Origin: Mitsuaria sp. WAJ17
GTDB taxonomy: Bacteria; Pseudomonadota; Gammaproteobacteria; Burkholderiales; Burkholderiaceae_C
Length of the DNA stretch: 64,000 nucleotides
Direction: 5' to 3'
Assembly (NCBI RefSeq): GCF_014174515.1
Contig: NZ_JACJUG010000005.1
Span: 62,001 to 126,000 of the forward strand
The notes below the pieces were generated by a model, which saw nothing but the letters and a program-made list of their open reading frames with translations, had not been told where the DNA came from and did not search any database. Positions 8,943-18,633 of this stretch are shown in pieces (the first letter of the stretch is position 1; each line of letters begins with the position of its first letter). The position numbers and the translations under genes were made by a program.

Positions 8943-10742
8943 ATGTACCTGCGTCCCCCACTCCTGCAGACCTCCTTGCTGAGCATCGGGCTTGCCGTGC
9001 TGACCGGGACGGCCGATGCGGCCCCTCGCTCCACGCCCGTCCCGCCTGACCCTTTCGTGCAGCTCACGCTGCGGCGGCTGGATGACGCATCCCTGGAGCT
9101 GCGCTATGAGCTGCCAGCCGGCTGCACCCGGGCCGCCTTCGCCCAACAGGACCCGGCAAGCCAGGCCTTCCGGCGGACCTGGGTGCCCTTGGATGACTGC
9201 GGACCCACGGATGGCGTCCACCTCGGTCCGCTCGAGGCGACCGGCGAGACCTGCCGGCAACGGCGCTTCCGGGTGCCGACCACCACCGCCCGAGCCGCCG
9301 CCTTCCCGCCCGCCTTCCCGATGCAAGGGGCGACCTATGTGCACACGGGTGACTACGCCTTGACGGGCCACTGCAGCCGCATGCGGCACCATGTCGAGGC
9401 GGAGCGGATCGGCGTGTCGGGACGCTTCGTCCTCGGGCATGCCAGCCCGGAGCCAGCCGGAGACGGGCAGGTGTCCGCACTGCTCCTGGACCGGGCGAGC
9501 CCCGTCCGGGAGCAGCCGCTGCCGGCCTTTCTCGATCCACGCCTGCCACCGGGCGAGGCGGCGCGGATCCTGCAGCTTGCCCAGGCCACGCGGACGGCGC
9601 TCACCCGGGCGCTGCCGGGCGCCCGCTACCAGCCTGTCGTCTTGGCCGCGACGGTGGCCCGGCGGGACGGCGAGGCAGGCGAGCCTGGAGTGAACGGCGA
9701 TGCGCACGATGTGCTGCGCCTGACCCTCGTCAACTGGCCGGCACAGCCCGACCGCGAAAGCGAACGCTTGCTGGCCCGGCTCGTCAGCCACGAGATCAGC
9801 CACCGCTTCCAGCGAAGGGACCTCACGGCAGCAGACCCGCAGGGGCGGCTGATCCACGAAGGTGGCGCCGAGTTCCTGCGCTGGCGGGTGTCGCTGGCAC
9901 AGGGATGGATCACCGCGGAGGAGGCTGCGCAGGAGGTGACGGGCGCCCTGCAGCGCTGCCGGGCCAGCTCGGGCGGGCGTCCCTGGGCCGCGCTGAGCCT
10001 CGCCGAGCGCGATGCAAGAAGACGCCCTTACGACTGCGGTTTCGCGGTGTATGCCATGGCACTCGCAGCCGCCCCGGGGCCGCAGGACGCCTGGGCACGC
10101 ATCGACGACTACTACCTCGAGCTTGGCGCGGGCCGAGCCCCCGACTTCGCCACGGCGCTAAGCTGCGGTCTGCGCGCCACCTGCACCCCAGCGGGCGCGA
10201 GGGCCCTGCAGCACCTGCGCGCGCTGCTCGAAGGTCCGCAGACGATGGACGAGGCCTGGCAGCAATGGCTGGCCGCGCTGCCTTGGATCACACCGCAGCC
10301 GCCGTCCGCGGCCGATCGGGAGGAGCGCCTGGCCCTGTGGCTGGCCACCCTGATGCGCAAAGACTGCGGGGGCGCGGTGAGCCTCACCCCGGGACCAGGG
10401 CGCGTCACCCTGGACGGCCTGCCCGGCTGCCAGGTGCTGCGCGAGGACCTGACCGTCACGACAGTCGATGGCCTGGCCCTGGCCGATGCTCGCCTGCCCG
10501 CGCACCTCGACGCCCGCTGCCGCGAGGCACAAGGCAGTCCGGCTGTCGAGCTGGGCAGTCCGCAAGGGCGGTCCGTGGTGCTGCCTTGCGCAGACACCGA
10601 GGGCTTGGCACGTCCCACCTACCGCGTGGACCTGCCAGCCCTGCTCCGGGCCCTGGAAAGGACGCCCGCCGCCGCGCGGACCGCGTCATCCATGAAGAAG
10701 GCCGCCAGGTCGAGCGACCGGGCGGCCTTGCATCGAGATTGA
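8943..10742 (+). CDS. Secreted protein with HExxH zinc-peptidase motif (gluzincin-like), unknown family
   Basis: A 599-aa product from ATG 8943. An N-terminal signal peptide ends about residue 26 (LTGTADA/A), so export to the periplasm or beyond is likely. HEISH lies at 283-287 and HEGGAEFLRW begins at 305; the spacing to Glu306/Glu310 is compatible with a gluzincin third ligand. Many paired Cys occur through the chain, consistent with an exported disulfide-bonded protein. I do not recognise the family. It lies 26 bases after tldD on the same strand, so it may belong to the RiPP locus. The last 16 codons coincide with a hairpin (10698-10729). Confidence 0.7.
   Translation: MYLRPPLLQTSLLSIGLAVLTGTADAAPRSTPVPPDPFVQLTLRRLDDASLELRYELPAGCTRAAFAQQDPASQAFRRTWVPLDDCGPTDGVHLGPLEATGETCRQRRFRVPTTTARAAAFPPAFPMQGATYVHTGDYALTGHCSRMRHHVEAERIGVSGRFVLGHASPEPAGDGQVSALLLDRASPVREQPLPAFLDPRLPPGEAARILQLAQATRTALTRALPGARYQPVVLAATVARRDGEAGEPGVNGDAHDVLRLTLVNWPAQPDRESERLLARLVSHEISHRFQRRDLTAADPQGRLIHEGGAEFLRWRVSLAQGWITAEEAAQEVTGALQRCRASSGGRPWAALSLAERDARRRPYDCGFAVYAMALAAAPGPQDAWARIDDYYLELGAGRAPDFATALSCGLRATCTPAGARALQHLRALLEGPQTMDEAWQQWLAALPWITPQPPSAADREERLALWLATLMRKDCGGAVSLTPGPGRVTLDGLPGCQVLREDLTVTTVDGLALADARLPAHLDARCREAQGSPAVELGSPQGRSVVLPCADTEGLARPTYRVDLPALLRALERTPAAARTASSMKKAARSSDRAALHRD
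10698..10729. terminator. Hairpin between convergent genes (8943 gene and gapA)
   Basis: AAGGCCGCC (10698-10706) pairs perfectly with GGCGGCCTT (10721-10729), and the interior GGTCG/CGACC extends the stem. It overlaps the 3' end of the plus-strand gene and lies 41 bases past the gapA stop on the minus strand, so it could end both transcripts. No strong T-run follows on either strand. Confidence 0.55.
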
Positions 10743-10769
10743 AACGCGGCCCTGCGGCCGCGCCGGGTC

Positions 10770-11927
<1,158 letters not shown>

Positions 11928-12953
11928 TCAGCGCGCCGCCGCCGTCGCGGCGGGTTCGAGGTCCAGCTGTCCGCAAGGCACCTGGATCTGCAGGGTCTGC
12001 CCGAAGAGCTCGTTGGACTGCTTCTCGGAGCCAAAGGCCAGCTGGCGCTGGTTGAGCCACTTGAGGAAGGGGATGCGGTTGGGATCGCGCTCGCCCTCCA
12101 CCTCGACCTCGTTGGGCAGGGCCGGCCCGTACATCGTGTAGTTGACCTTGAAGGGGCAGTTCATGGTGTTGAAGTCGAAGAAGGCCTTCAGCTGCTGCAC
12201 GCCCTGGGTCATGCTGAGGAAGGCCATCAGCGTGAAGGCGTCATGCTTCAGCACATAGCGCCGGTGGCCGGCCGGCGTGAAGGTGAACTGCTGCTGCATG
12301 GCCTGCGGCCCCTCCTGCCCGGTACGGCAGGGCATGCGATAGCTGCGGACCCGCTCGACGACGGACGCCTCCAGGCGCTTGTCGCCCGTCGAGTGCAGCA
12401 GCTTGACCTCCGGCGGCTGCTCCCCGTTGCCGGTGAACATCGCCGCGGCCACCACGTGCTGGACCTGGGTCGACAGCGTCAGGGGCGCATGCATGCCCTC
12501 GCGGGGCATCACGATGCAGAAGGAGTGCCGTCGCTGCGGCGCCTCCGGCACGGGCAGGTCCTCCATGGCGGTGTTGCTGAAGCTGAACTCCTGCACCGCG
12601 CTGACGGTGCCGTCCTCGGGCTGCAGGCAAGGCAGGCGGTAATCCGCCACATAGCGGTAGACGCGGTCCTGCATGTCCTCGCGGGCCGTGTTGCTGAGCA
12701 CCTCGACGCGCGGCGCGGCGTCCGGCTTCTCAAAATGCAGGCGCAGGCGCATGAAGCCGCTGCCTCGGTCGAGCTGATGCTTGGCGGGGTACTCGATGGC
12801 CGACGACGGCCGCTTCAGGCAGCTCAGCGACTGAGCCGCCGAGGGCGGCGTGCTGTCGGTCTGGGCCTGGGCGGCACCGCTCATGGCGGCGGCAATGAAA
12901 AAGGCCGCCAGCAGGCGGCCTTTCGTGGCGTTGATGCGCGATTTTTCTGTCAT
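11928..12953 (-). CDS. Secreted protein with two TonB-C-terminal-like repeats, hypothetical
   Basis: A 341-aa product from ATG 12953. A signal peptide is clear (RLLAAFFIAAAMSGAAQAQ, cut after AQA). Two regions, about residues 50-115 and 150-215, share the pattern hydrophobic strand, V-L-(S/H)-(N/S)-(T/S) then R-(V/S)-Y-R-(L/M)-P-C; this resembles the TonB C-terminal fold, where the motif is usually V..SSG...LD.....R..P. The protein lacks the N-terminal TonB anchor helix and proline arm, so it is not an energy transducer. It sits between tkt and gapA on the same strand. Function is unknown; a periplasmic or cell-surface protein is the safest call. Confidence 0.65.
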   Translation of the reverse strand: MTEKSRINATKGRLLAAFFIAAAMSGAAQAQTDSTPPSAAQSLSCLKRPSSAIEYPAKHQLDRGSGFMRLRLHFEKPDAAPRVEVLSNTAREDMQDRVYRYVADYRLPCLQPEDGTVSAVQEFSFSNTAMEDLPVPEAPQRRHSFCIVMPREGMHAPLTLSTQVQHVVAAAMFTGNGEQPPEVKLLHSTGDKRLEASVVERVRSYRMPCRTGQEGPQAMQQQFTFTPAGHRRYVLKHDAFTLMAFLSMTQGVQQLKAFFDFNTMNCPFKVNYTMYGPALPNEVEVEGERDPNRIPFLKWLNQRQLAFGSEKQSNELFGQTLQIQVPCGQLDLEPAATAAAR

Positions 12954-13000
12954 GCGCTCCTCCTGTGGTGAAGCGCACACTGTATAGCCCTTCGAGGCGC

Positions 13001-15043
13001 TTAACGCTTCAGACGTGCGGCCCCCACCGCCACCTTGACCGTGTCCACCACGTTCTCGGCCGTGAAGCCGAAGTGCTTGAACAGCACCGGCGCCGGAGCG
13101 GATTCGCCATAGGTGTCGATGCCCACGACGGCCGAGACGCCGTACTTCCACCAGAAGTCCGTCACGCCGGCCTCCACGGCCACGCGGGGCACGCCCGCGG
13201 GCAGCACGCTGGCCTTGTAGGCGGCGTCCTGGCGGTCGAACACGTTTGTGCTGGGCACCGAGACCACGCGGGCGGCGATGCCGTCCTTGGCCAGCAGGGC
13301 CTGGGCATTCATGGCCAGCTGCACTTCCGAACCCGAGGCCATGATCACCACCTGGGCCTTCTTCTTCAGGCCCACCTCGGCGGGCTCGGCCAGCACGTAG
13401 GCGCCGCGGGCGATTTCATCGACGGCGGTCTTGGGCGCATAGGGCAGGTTCTGGCGCGACAGGGCCAGCACGCTGGGGCGCTGGGCGTTGCCAATGGCCA
13501 TGGTCCAGGCGACCACGGTCTCGACGGTATCGGCCGGGCGCCAGACGTCCAGGCCCGGGATCAGGCGCAGGCTGGAAACGTGCTCGATGGACTGGTGCGT
13601 CGGGCCGTCTTCGCCCAGGCCGATGGAGTCATGGGTGAAGACGTGGATGACGCGCTGCTTCATCAGCGCGGCCATGCGGATGGCGTTGCGGCTGTAGTCA
13701 CTGAAGGTCAGGAAGGTGCCGCCGTAGGGGATGTAGCCGCCATGCAGGGCGATGCCGTTCATGATGGCGGCCATGCCGAACTCGCGCACGCCGTAGTTGA
13801 TGTGGCGGCCACCGTTGGCGCTGCCATCGGCTTCCAGGCGGAAGGCGGGCGTGCTCTTGGTGTTGGTCAGGTTGGAGCCGGTCAGGTCGGCCGAGCCACC
13901 CAGCAGCTCGGGCAGCGCGGCGGTGAAGGCTTCCAGGGCCAGTTGGCTGGCCTTGCGGCTGGCCACGGTCTCGGCCTTCTCGTGGGCGGCCACGACGGCG
14001 TCCACGGCGATCTGTGCGAAGTTGGCGGGTAGCACGCCGGCCATGCGGCGCTGGAACTCGGCGGCCAGCTCGGGGTGGGCGGCGGCGTAGGCGTCGAAGC
14101 GCTCGTCCCAGGCCTTCTCGGCGGCGGCGCCGGCGGTCTTGGCGTCCCAGGCGGCGTAGACATCCGCCGGGATGTGGAAGGGCTCGTGGCCCCAGCCCAG
14201 CACCTCGCGGGTCAGCTTGATTTCCTCGGCGCCCAGGGGCTCGCCGTGGGCCTTGGCGGTGTTGGCACGGTTGGGCGAGCCCTTGCCGATATGGGTCTTG
14301 GAGATGATCAGCGTGGGCTTGTCGCTGCTCTTCTTGGCGGCGGCAATGGCGGCGTCCACGGCGTCCACGTCATGGCCGTCGATGGGGCCGATCACGTTCC
14401 AGCCATAGGCCTCGAAACGCTGAGCGGTGTTGTCGATGAACCAGGGGGCGACCTGGCCGTCGATGGAGATGCCGTTGTCGTCGTACAGAGCGACCAGCTT
14501 GTTCAGCTTCCAAGCGCCGGCCAGGGCACAGGCCTCGTGCGAGATGCCTTCCATCAGGCAGCCATCGCCCAGGAAAACGTAGGTGTGGTGATCGACGACA
14601 GCGTGACCCTCACGGTTGAATTCCTTGGCCAGCATCTTCTCCGCCAGGGCCAGACCCACGGCGTTGGTGATGCCCTGGCCCAGGGGGCCGGTGGTCGTCT
14701 CGACGCCCGGGGTGATGCCCACCTCGGGGTGGCCCGGGGTCTTGCTGTGCAGCTGGCGGAAGTTCTTCAGCTCCTCGATCGACAGCGCGTAGCCGCTCAG
14801 GTGCAGCAGGGCGTAGATCAGCATGGAACCGTGGCCGTTGGACAGCACGAAACGGTCGCGGTCCGCCCAGTGCGGGTTGGCCGGGTTGTGGCGCAGGTGG
14901 CGCCCCCAAAGGGCGACGGCCATCTCGGCCATGCCCATCGGTGCCCCCGGGTGACCGGAGTTGGCCTGCTGCACGGCGTCCATGGCCAGTGCGCGGATGG
15001 CGTGGGCCATCAGGGTGGGGGTGCTTGCAGCGGTGTCAACCAT
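13001..15043 (-). CDS. tkt: Transketolase
   Basis: A 680-aa full-length enzyme transferring two-carbon ketol units between sugar phosphates in the pentose-phosphate and Calvin pathways. Visible features: N-terminal [22 protein letters not shown], the thiamine-diphosphate motif starting [12 protein letters not shown] and ending in a DDN, the central pyrimidine-domain signature [14 protein letters not shown], and the C-terminal domain ending [11 protein letters not shown] 15043 is the first Met of the conserved N-terminus. It is the first gene of the minus-strand tkt / TonB-C-like / gapA run and is divergent from the hemerythrin gene, so its promoter should lie in 15044-15255. Confidence 0.98.
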   Translation of the reverse strand: MVDTAASTPTLMAHAIRALAMDAVQQANSGHPGAPMGMAEMAVALWGRHLRHNPANPHWADRDRFVLSNGHGSMLIYALLHLSGYALSIEELKNFRQLHSKTPGHPEVGITPGVETTTGPLGQGITNAVGLALAEKMLAKEFNREGHAVVDHHTYVFLGDGCLMEGISHEACALAGAWKLNKLVALYDDNGISIDGQVAPWFIDNTAQRFEAYGWNVIGPIDGHDVDAVDAAIAAAKKSSDKPTLIISKTHIGKGSPNRANTAKAHGEPLGAEEIKLTREVLGWGHEPFHIPADVYAAWDAKTAGAAAEKAWDERFDAYAAAHPELAAEFQRRMAGVLPANFAQIAVDAVVAAHEKAETVASRKASQLALEAFTAALPELLGGSADLTGSNLTNTKSTPAFRLEADGSANGGRHINYGVREFGMAAIMNGIALHGGYIPYGGTFLTFSDYSRNAIRMAALMKQRVIHVFTHDSIGLGEDGPTHQSIEHVSSLRLIPGLDVWRPADTVETVVAWTMAIGNAQRPSVLALSRQNLPYAPKTAVDEIARGAYVLAEPAEVGLKKKAQVVIMASGSEVQLAMNAQALLAKDGIAARVVSVPSTNVFDRQDAAYKASVLPAGVPRVAVEAGVTDFWWKYGVSAVVGIDTYGESAPAPVLFKHFGFTAENVVDTVKVAVGAARLKR

Positions 15044-15255
15044 GGTGGGTGCGGGCGGTAAGTTGGGGGTAAACCCGGCATTTTAAGGGGCGATGAAGTC
15101 TCTTCGCCCCGCCTGCAAACCCTGGCTGCGCGCAAACGATTACGCCCCCGGGGTTCCGCCAAGGGCTTCACGCTTCTTGATCCATGGCAAGGCCACCGGG
15201 GCCTGCTGGCGCGAGTCTTCGTCAAAGCCTGAAAAGAACGCACGGAGACATCGCC

Positions 15256-15876
15256 ATGACCGGCCCCAAGCCCCTGACCCTGCGCATCATCCGCGACGAG
15301 CATGCGGCCCTGGCCGCCATGCTGCGCACCCTGCCCCTGCTGCTGGCCGAGCACCGCCGCGTCGGCACTCTGCCCGACTTCGCCGCCCTGCGCGCCATGC
15401 TTTTTTATGTGGACGAGTTCCCGGAGCGCCTGCACCATCCCAAGGAGTCCGAGCTTCTCTTCCCCAAGCTGCGCGCCCGTGCGCCGGCCATGCGCGAGTT
15501 GCTGGACAAGCTCGACGAGGACCATGCCCGCGGCGAGCGCGCCATCCGCGACCTGGAGCACAGCCTGCTGGGCTTCGAGATGCTGGGCGATGCCCGCCGC
15601 GCCGCCTTCGAGCAGCAGGCCGAGCGCTATGTGCGCCACTACCTGCAGCACATGGACATCGAGGAGCGCGAGATCCTGCCCGCCGCCATGCAGCTCTTCA
15701 GCGAGGAGGACTGGCAGGACCTGGACCAGGCCTTCGCCGAGAACAAGGACCCGCTCACCGGCCGCCACCTGGGCCAGCTGCAGGCCGAGTTGGACGGGCC
15801 CTACCACGCCGTGTTCCAGCGCGTGCTCAATGCCTTGCCCGAACCGCTGGGCCTGGCGCCGCGCCTGCCGGGCTGA
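15256..15876 (+). CDS. Hemerythrin-like (HHE) domain protein
   Basis: A 206-aa predicted four-helix bundle. Candidate iron ligands follow the HHE pattern: RDEHAAL near the N-terminus, LHHPKESELLFP in helix 2, DEDHARGE in helix 3 and HMDIEEREILP in helix 4. Such cytoplasmic proteins bind a di-iron centre and take part in oxygen, NO or iron sensing or storage. ATG 15256 is supported by a GGAG at 15244; the longer frame from 15184 adds non-conserved residues. The next gene (a MurU-like transferase) starts 34 bases downstream; no functional link between them is evident. Confidence 0.85.
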   Translation: MTGPKPLTLRIIRDEHAALAAMLRTLPLLLAEHRRVGTLPDFAALRAMLFYVDEFPERLHHPKESELLFPKLRARAPAMRELLDKLDEDHARGERAIRDLEHSLLGFEMLGDARRAAFEQQAERYVRHYLQHMDIEEREILPAAMQLFSEEDWQDLDQAFAENKDPLTGRHLGQLQAELDGPYHAVFQRVLNALPEPLGLAPRLPG

Positions 15877-15910
15877 GGGCCCGGGCCCCGGGACTCGTAG
15901 ACTGCGGGGC

Positions 15911-16621
15911 ATGAGAGCCATCATCCTGGCGGCCGGCCGCGGCGAGCGCATGCGGCCCCTGACCGACCACACCCCCAAGCCCCTGCTGGACGTGCGCGGC
16001 CAGCCGCTGATCAGCTGGCACATCCAGGCCCTGGCCGCGGCCGGCGTGCGCGACGTCGTCATCAACTGCGCCTGGCTGGCCGAGCAGTTCCCGGCGCAGC
16101 TGGGGGACGGCAGCCGCTTTGGCCTGCGCCTGCACTACAGCGACGAGCAGCGCGACCACGGCCGCGCCCTGGAGACCGCCGGCGGCATCGCCAAGGCCCT
16201 GCCCCAGCTGTGCGCGGACGGCGACGAGGCCTTCTGGGTGCTGTCCGGCGACGTCTTCCTGCCCGGCCTGGTCCTGGACGTGCAGGCCGCCCGGGACTTC
16301 GCCGCCAGCGAGCGCCTGGCCCACCTCTGGCTGGTGCCCAACCAGCCGCATCATCCGCGCGGCGACTTCGGCATCAGCCCGCAAGGCCTGGCCCTCAGCG
16401 GCGAGGCGATCGGCCCGCGTTTCACCTGGTCCTGCGTGGGCCTCTTCAAGCGCGCCCTGTTCGAGGGCGTGGCCCCCGACCAGCCCCTGCCCCTGCGCCC
16501 CTGCCTGGAGCGCGGCATCGGCGCCGGGCGCATCAGCGCCTCGCTCTATGGCGGCGAATGGACGGACGTCGGCACGCCCGAACGCCTGGCCGCGGTGAAC
16601 GCCCCGGCACCCGCCCCCTGA
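15911..16621 (+). CDS. murU: Sugar-phosphate nucleotidyltransferase, MurU-like
   Basis: A 236-aa nucleotidyltransferase. The N-terminal signature is AIILAAGRGERMRPLTDHTPKP, with the catalytic GxGxRMxPLT and the Lys of PKP, followed by LETAGGI and LSGDVF (metal-binding Asp). Length and pattern match N-acetylmuramate alpha-1-phosphate uridylyltransferase, which makes UDP-MurNAc in the cell-wall recycling pathway of Pseudomonas and relatives. The usual partner kinase gene amgK is not adjacent here, so substrate assignment is by similarity only. A general mannose-1-phosphate guanylyltransferase is the main alternative. Confidence 0.8.
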   Translation: MRAIILAAGRGERMRPLTDHTPKPLLDVRGQPLISWHIQALAAAGVRDVVINCAWLAEQFPAQLGDGSRFGLRLHYSDEQRDHGRALETAGGIAKALPQLCADGDEAFWVLSGDVFLPGLVLDVQAARDFAASERLAHLWLVPNQPHHPRGDFGISPQGLALSGEAIGPRFTWSCVGLFKRALFEGVAPDQPLPLRPCLERGIGAGRISASLYGGEWTDVGTPERLAAVNAPAPAP

Positions 16622-16660
16622 ACGGCCTCGGCACCGCCCCAACGTCCTGATGCAAGGCGT

Positions 16661-16703
16661 CTGCCTGCCACAACAGGCAGGGGGGTCAGGCCGTCTGGAC
16701 CCC
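16661..16703 (+). terminator. Two successive hairpins downstream of the murU-like gene
   Basis: CTGCCTG/CAGGCAG (16661-16680, also readable as CCTGCC/GGCAGG) is followed by GGGGTC/GACCCC (16682-16703). They lie 40 bases past the stop. The following sequence has only short T-runs, so intrinsic termination is plausible but not proven; alternatively they are regulatory repeats upstream of the M28 peptidase gene. Confidence 0.4.
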
Positions 16704-16915
16704 TGTCAAGTCTTACAGATTCGCCCAGGCAATGAGCCGAACGGACTGCGAATCCAGCACAAACCCTGAGCACAACGGGCGATTGCCGCCCGAACAATCG
16801 CGTCGCCGACGCTGGCAGTCCCGCAGCGCGCAAGCAACAGGGGCCTGCTGACATTGATCGCTGCCACGAGCAGGGCGGTGTGAGGTCCCATCTTCCTTAC
16901 CTTTAGGAGACCTCC

Positions 16916-18535
16916 ATGCAACGCAAGAATGCCTTGTCTGCCCTGGCCCTCGCCGCCAGCCTCTTCTGCCTCAGCGTCCCGGCCCAGGCTGGTGACAAAG
17001 TCTGGATCAGCCTGGGCGACGGCGCCTTCGCCGAGCTGCAGAAGCTGCAGCCTGGCGCCCGCGCCACCGCCTCCGTGGCCGTGTCCGAGGCCCAGCTGCG
17101 CCGCGGCGACATCGCCGGCCTGGCCACGCCCAGCGCCGCCCTCAAGGCCGAGAAGCTGCATCTGGTGCAGCTCGACGAAGACCTGCTGCCAGCCCTCTCC
17201 AGCGCGCTGCATGAGAACCAGCACCGCTGCGGCGGCTACATGCACCACGCCAGCGAGCGCGACGGCCGTCGCGCCCTGGATCTGCACTCGGCCAGCCGCA
17301 GCAACGCCCGCATCCTGACCGAGCGCAGCACCCTGGCCACCCGCCCCAGCTACGTGATCGACCAGCAGACCGTGGTCAACCCCATGCTGTCGCAGATGCA
17401 GGCCAGCAACATCGTGCAGACCATCTCCGACCTGTCCAACAACTACAGCAACCGCTACTACCAAACCAGCGGCGGCGTGAACGCCTCGGACTGGCTGAAG
17501 AACAAGTGGCTGACCATGGCCAACGGCCGCACTGACATCACGGTGGAGCAGTTCACCCACAGCGGCTGGAAGCAGAAGTCGGTGATCGCCACCATCAAGG
17601 GCACGGACAACGGCAGCGAGATCGTGGTGCTGGGCGGCCACCTGGATTCGATCAACCAGTCCGGCACCTCCGAGACCACCCGCGCGCCGGGCGCCGATGA
17701 CGACGCCTCCGGCGTCGCCAGCCTCACCGAGATCTACCGCACCCTGCTGGCCAACAACTACAAGCCGCGTCGCACCATCAAGTTCATGGCCTACGCGGCC
17801 GAGGAAGTGGGCCTGCGCGGTTCGGCGGAGATTGCCAACAGCTTCTCCGCGGCAGGCGCCAACGTCGTGGGCGTGATGCAGCTGGACATGACCAACTACA
17901 AGGGCTCAGCCAGCGACATCTACATCTTCACCGACTACACGGACAGCGCGCAGAACACCTTCGTCACCAACCTGATCAAGACCTACCTGCCGACCCTCGC
18001 CGTGGGCACCGACCGCTGCGGCTATGCCTGCTCGGACCACGCCTCCTGGAACGCCAAGGGCTATGCGACCACCATGCCCTTCGAGTCCTCAATGTCCGGC
18101 GACAACAAGAACATCCACACCGCCTACGACACCCTGGCCAACAGCGACAGCACCGGCGCCCATTCGCTGAAGTTCGCGCGCATGGGCCTGGCCTATGCGG
18201 TGGAGCTGGGCAGCGACGGCCCCACCACCACGCCCACCGACAAGACCGAGACCTTCTCCGGCAGCCTCAGCACGGGCCAGACGAAGAGCTACGGTCCCTT
18301 CAAGGTCAAGGGCGGCGGCTCGTTCAAGCTGTCCACCACCGGCACGGGTGACATCGACATCTACGGCAAGCTCGGCGCCGTGCCCACGACCAGCAGCTAC
18401 GGCTGCAAGTCCGATGGCAGCACGGCCACGGAGAGCTGCACGATCAACGTCACGACGAACAGTGACGGCTATGTGCTGGTGAAGGGCTACACGGCTGGCA
18501 GCTACACGCTGACTGTGACCTACCGCCCGCAGTAA
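16916..18535 (+). CDS. Secreted M28-family zinc aminopeptidase with C-terminal PPC domain
   Basis: A 539-aa precursor. The signal peptide ends near residue 26 (LSVPAQA/G), followed by a propeptide-like region to about residue 120. The M28 catalytic domain shows the co-catalytic zinc ligands: GGHLDSIN (His, Asp), GADDDASG (bridging Asp), AAEEVGLRGS (catalytic Glu and ligand), QLDM (Asp) and ACSDHASW (His). This is the Vibrio leucyl-aminopeptidase pattern. Residues about 445-535 form a PPC (pre-peptidase C-terminal) beta-domain often removed on secretion. ATG 16916 follows AGGAGA at about 8 bases. Expected to release N-terminal hydrophobic residues outside the cell. It has no GlyGly-CTERM tail, so it is not a rhombosortase client. 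Confidence 0.92.
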   Translation: MQRKNALSALALAASLFCLSVPAQAGDKVWISLGDGAFAELQKLQPGARATASVAVSEAQLRRGDIAGLATPSAALKAEKLHLVQLDEDLLPALSSALHENQHRCGGYMHHASERDGRRALDLHSASRSNARILTERSTLATRPSYVIDQQTVVNPMLSQMQASNIVQTISDLSNNYSNRYYQTSGGVNASDWLKNKWLTMANGRTDITVEQFTHSGWKQKSVIATIKGTDNGSEIVVLGGHLDSINQSGTSETTRAPGADDDASGVASLTEIYRTLLANNYKPRRTIKFMAYAAEEVGLRGSAEIANSFSAAGANVVGVMQLDMTNYKGSASDIYIFTDYTDSAQNTFVTNLIKTYLPTLAVGTDRCGYACSDHASWNAKGYATTMPFESSMSGDNKNIHTAYDTLANSDSTGAHSLKFARMGLAYAVELGSDGPTTTPTDKTETFSGSLSTGQTKSYGPFKVKGGGSFKLSTTGTGDIDIYGKLGAVPTTSSYGCKSDGSTATESCTINVTTNSDGYVLVKGYTAGSYTLTVTYRPQ

Positions 18536-18633
18536 GGTGCAGGGCGCTGCGCCTGCCGTGGCGCCCTTTGAAGGCAGGCCTGGCCTCGCACCGCGGGGTC
18601 AGGTCTTGCTTCCCTCTGGATTCAGCGTCGCGC

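Noticed and set aside
13001..15061. Plus-strand frames opposite tkt
   Set aside because: Shadow frames in GC-rich DNA; no conserved motif.
16661..16680. CTGCCTG...CAGGCAG as a second quorum-sensing box
   Set aside because: The half-site spacing is wrong for lux- or las-type boxes and the motif reads better as a hairpin after the murU-like gene.
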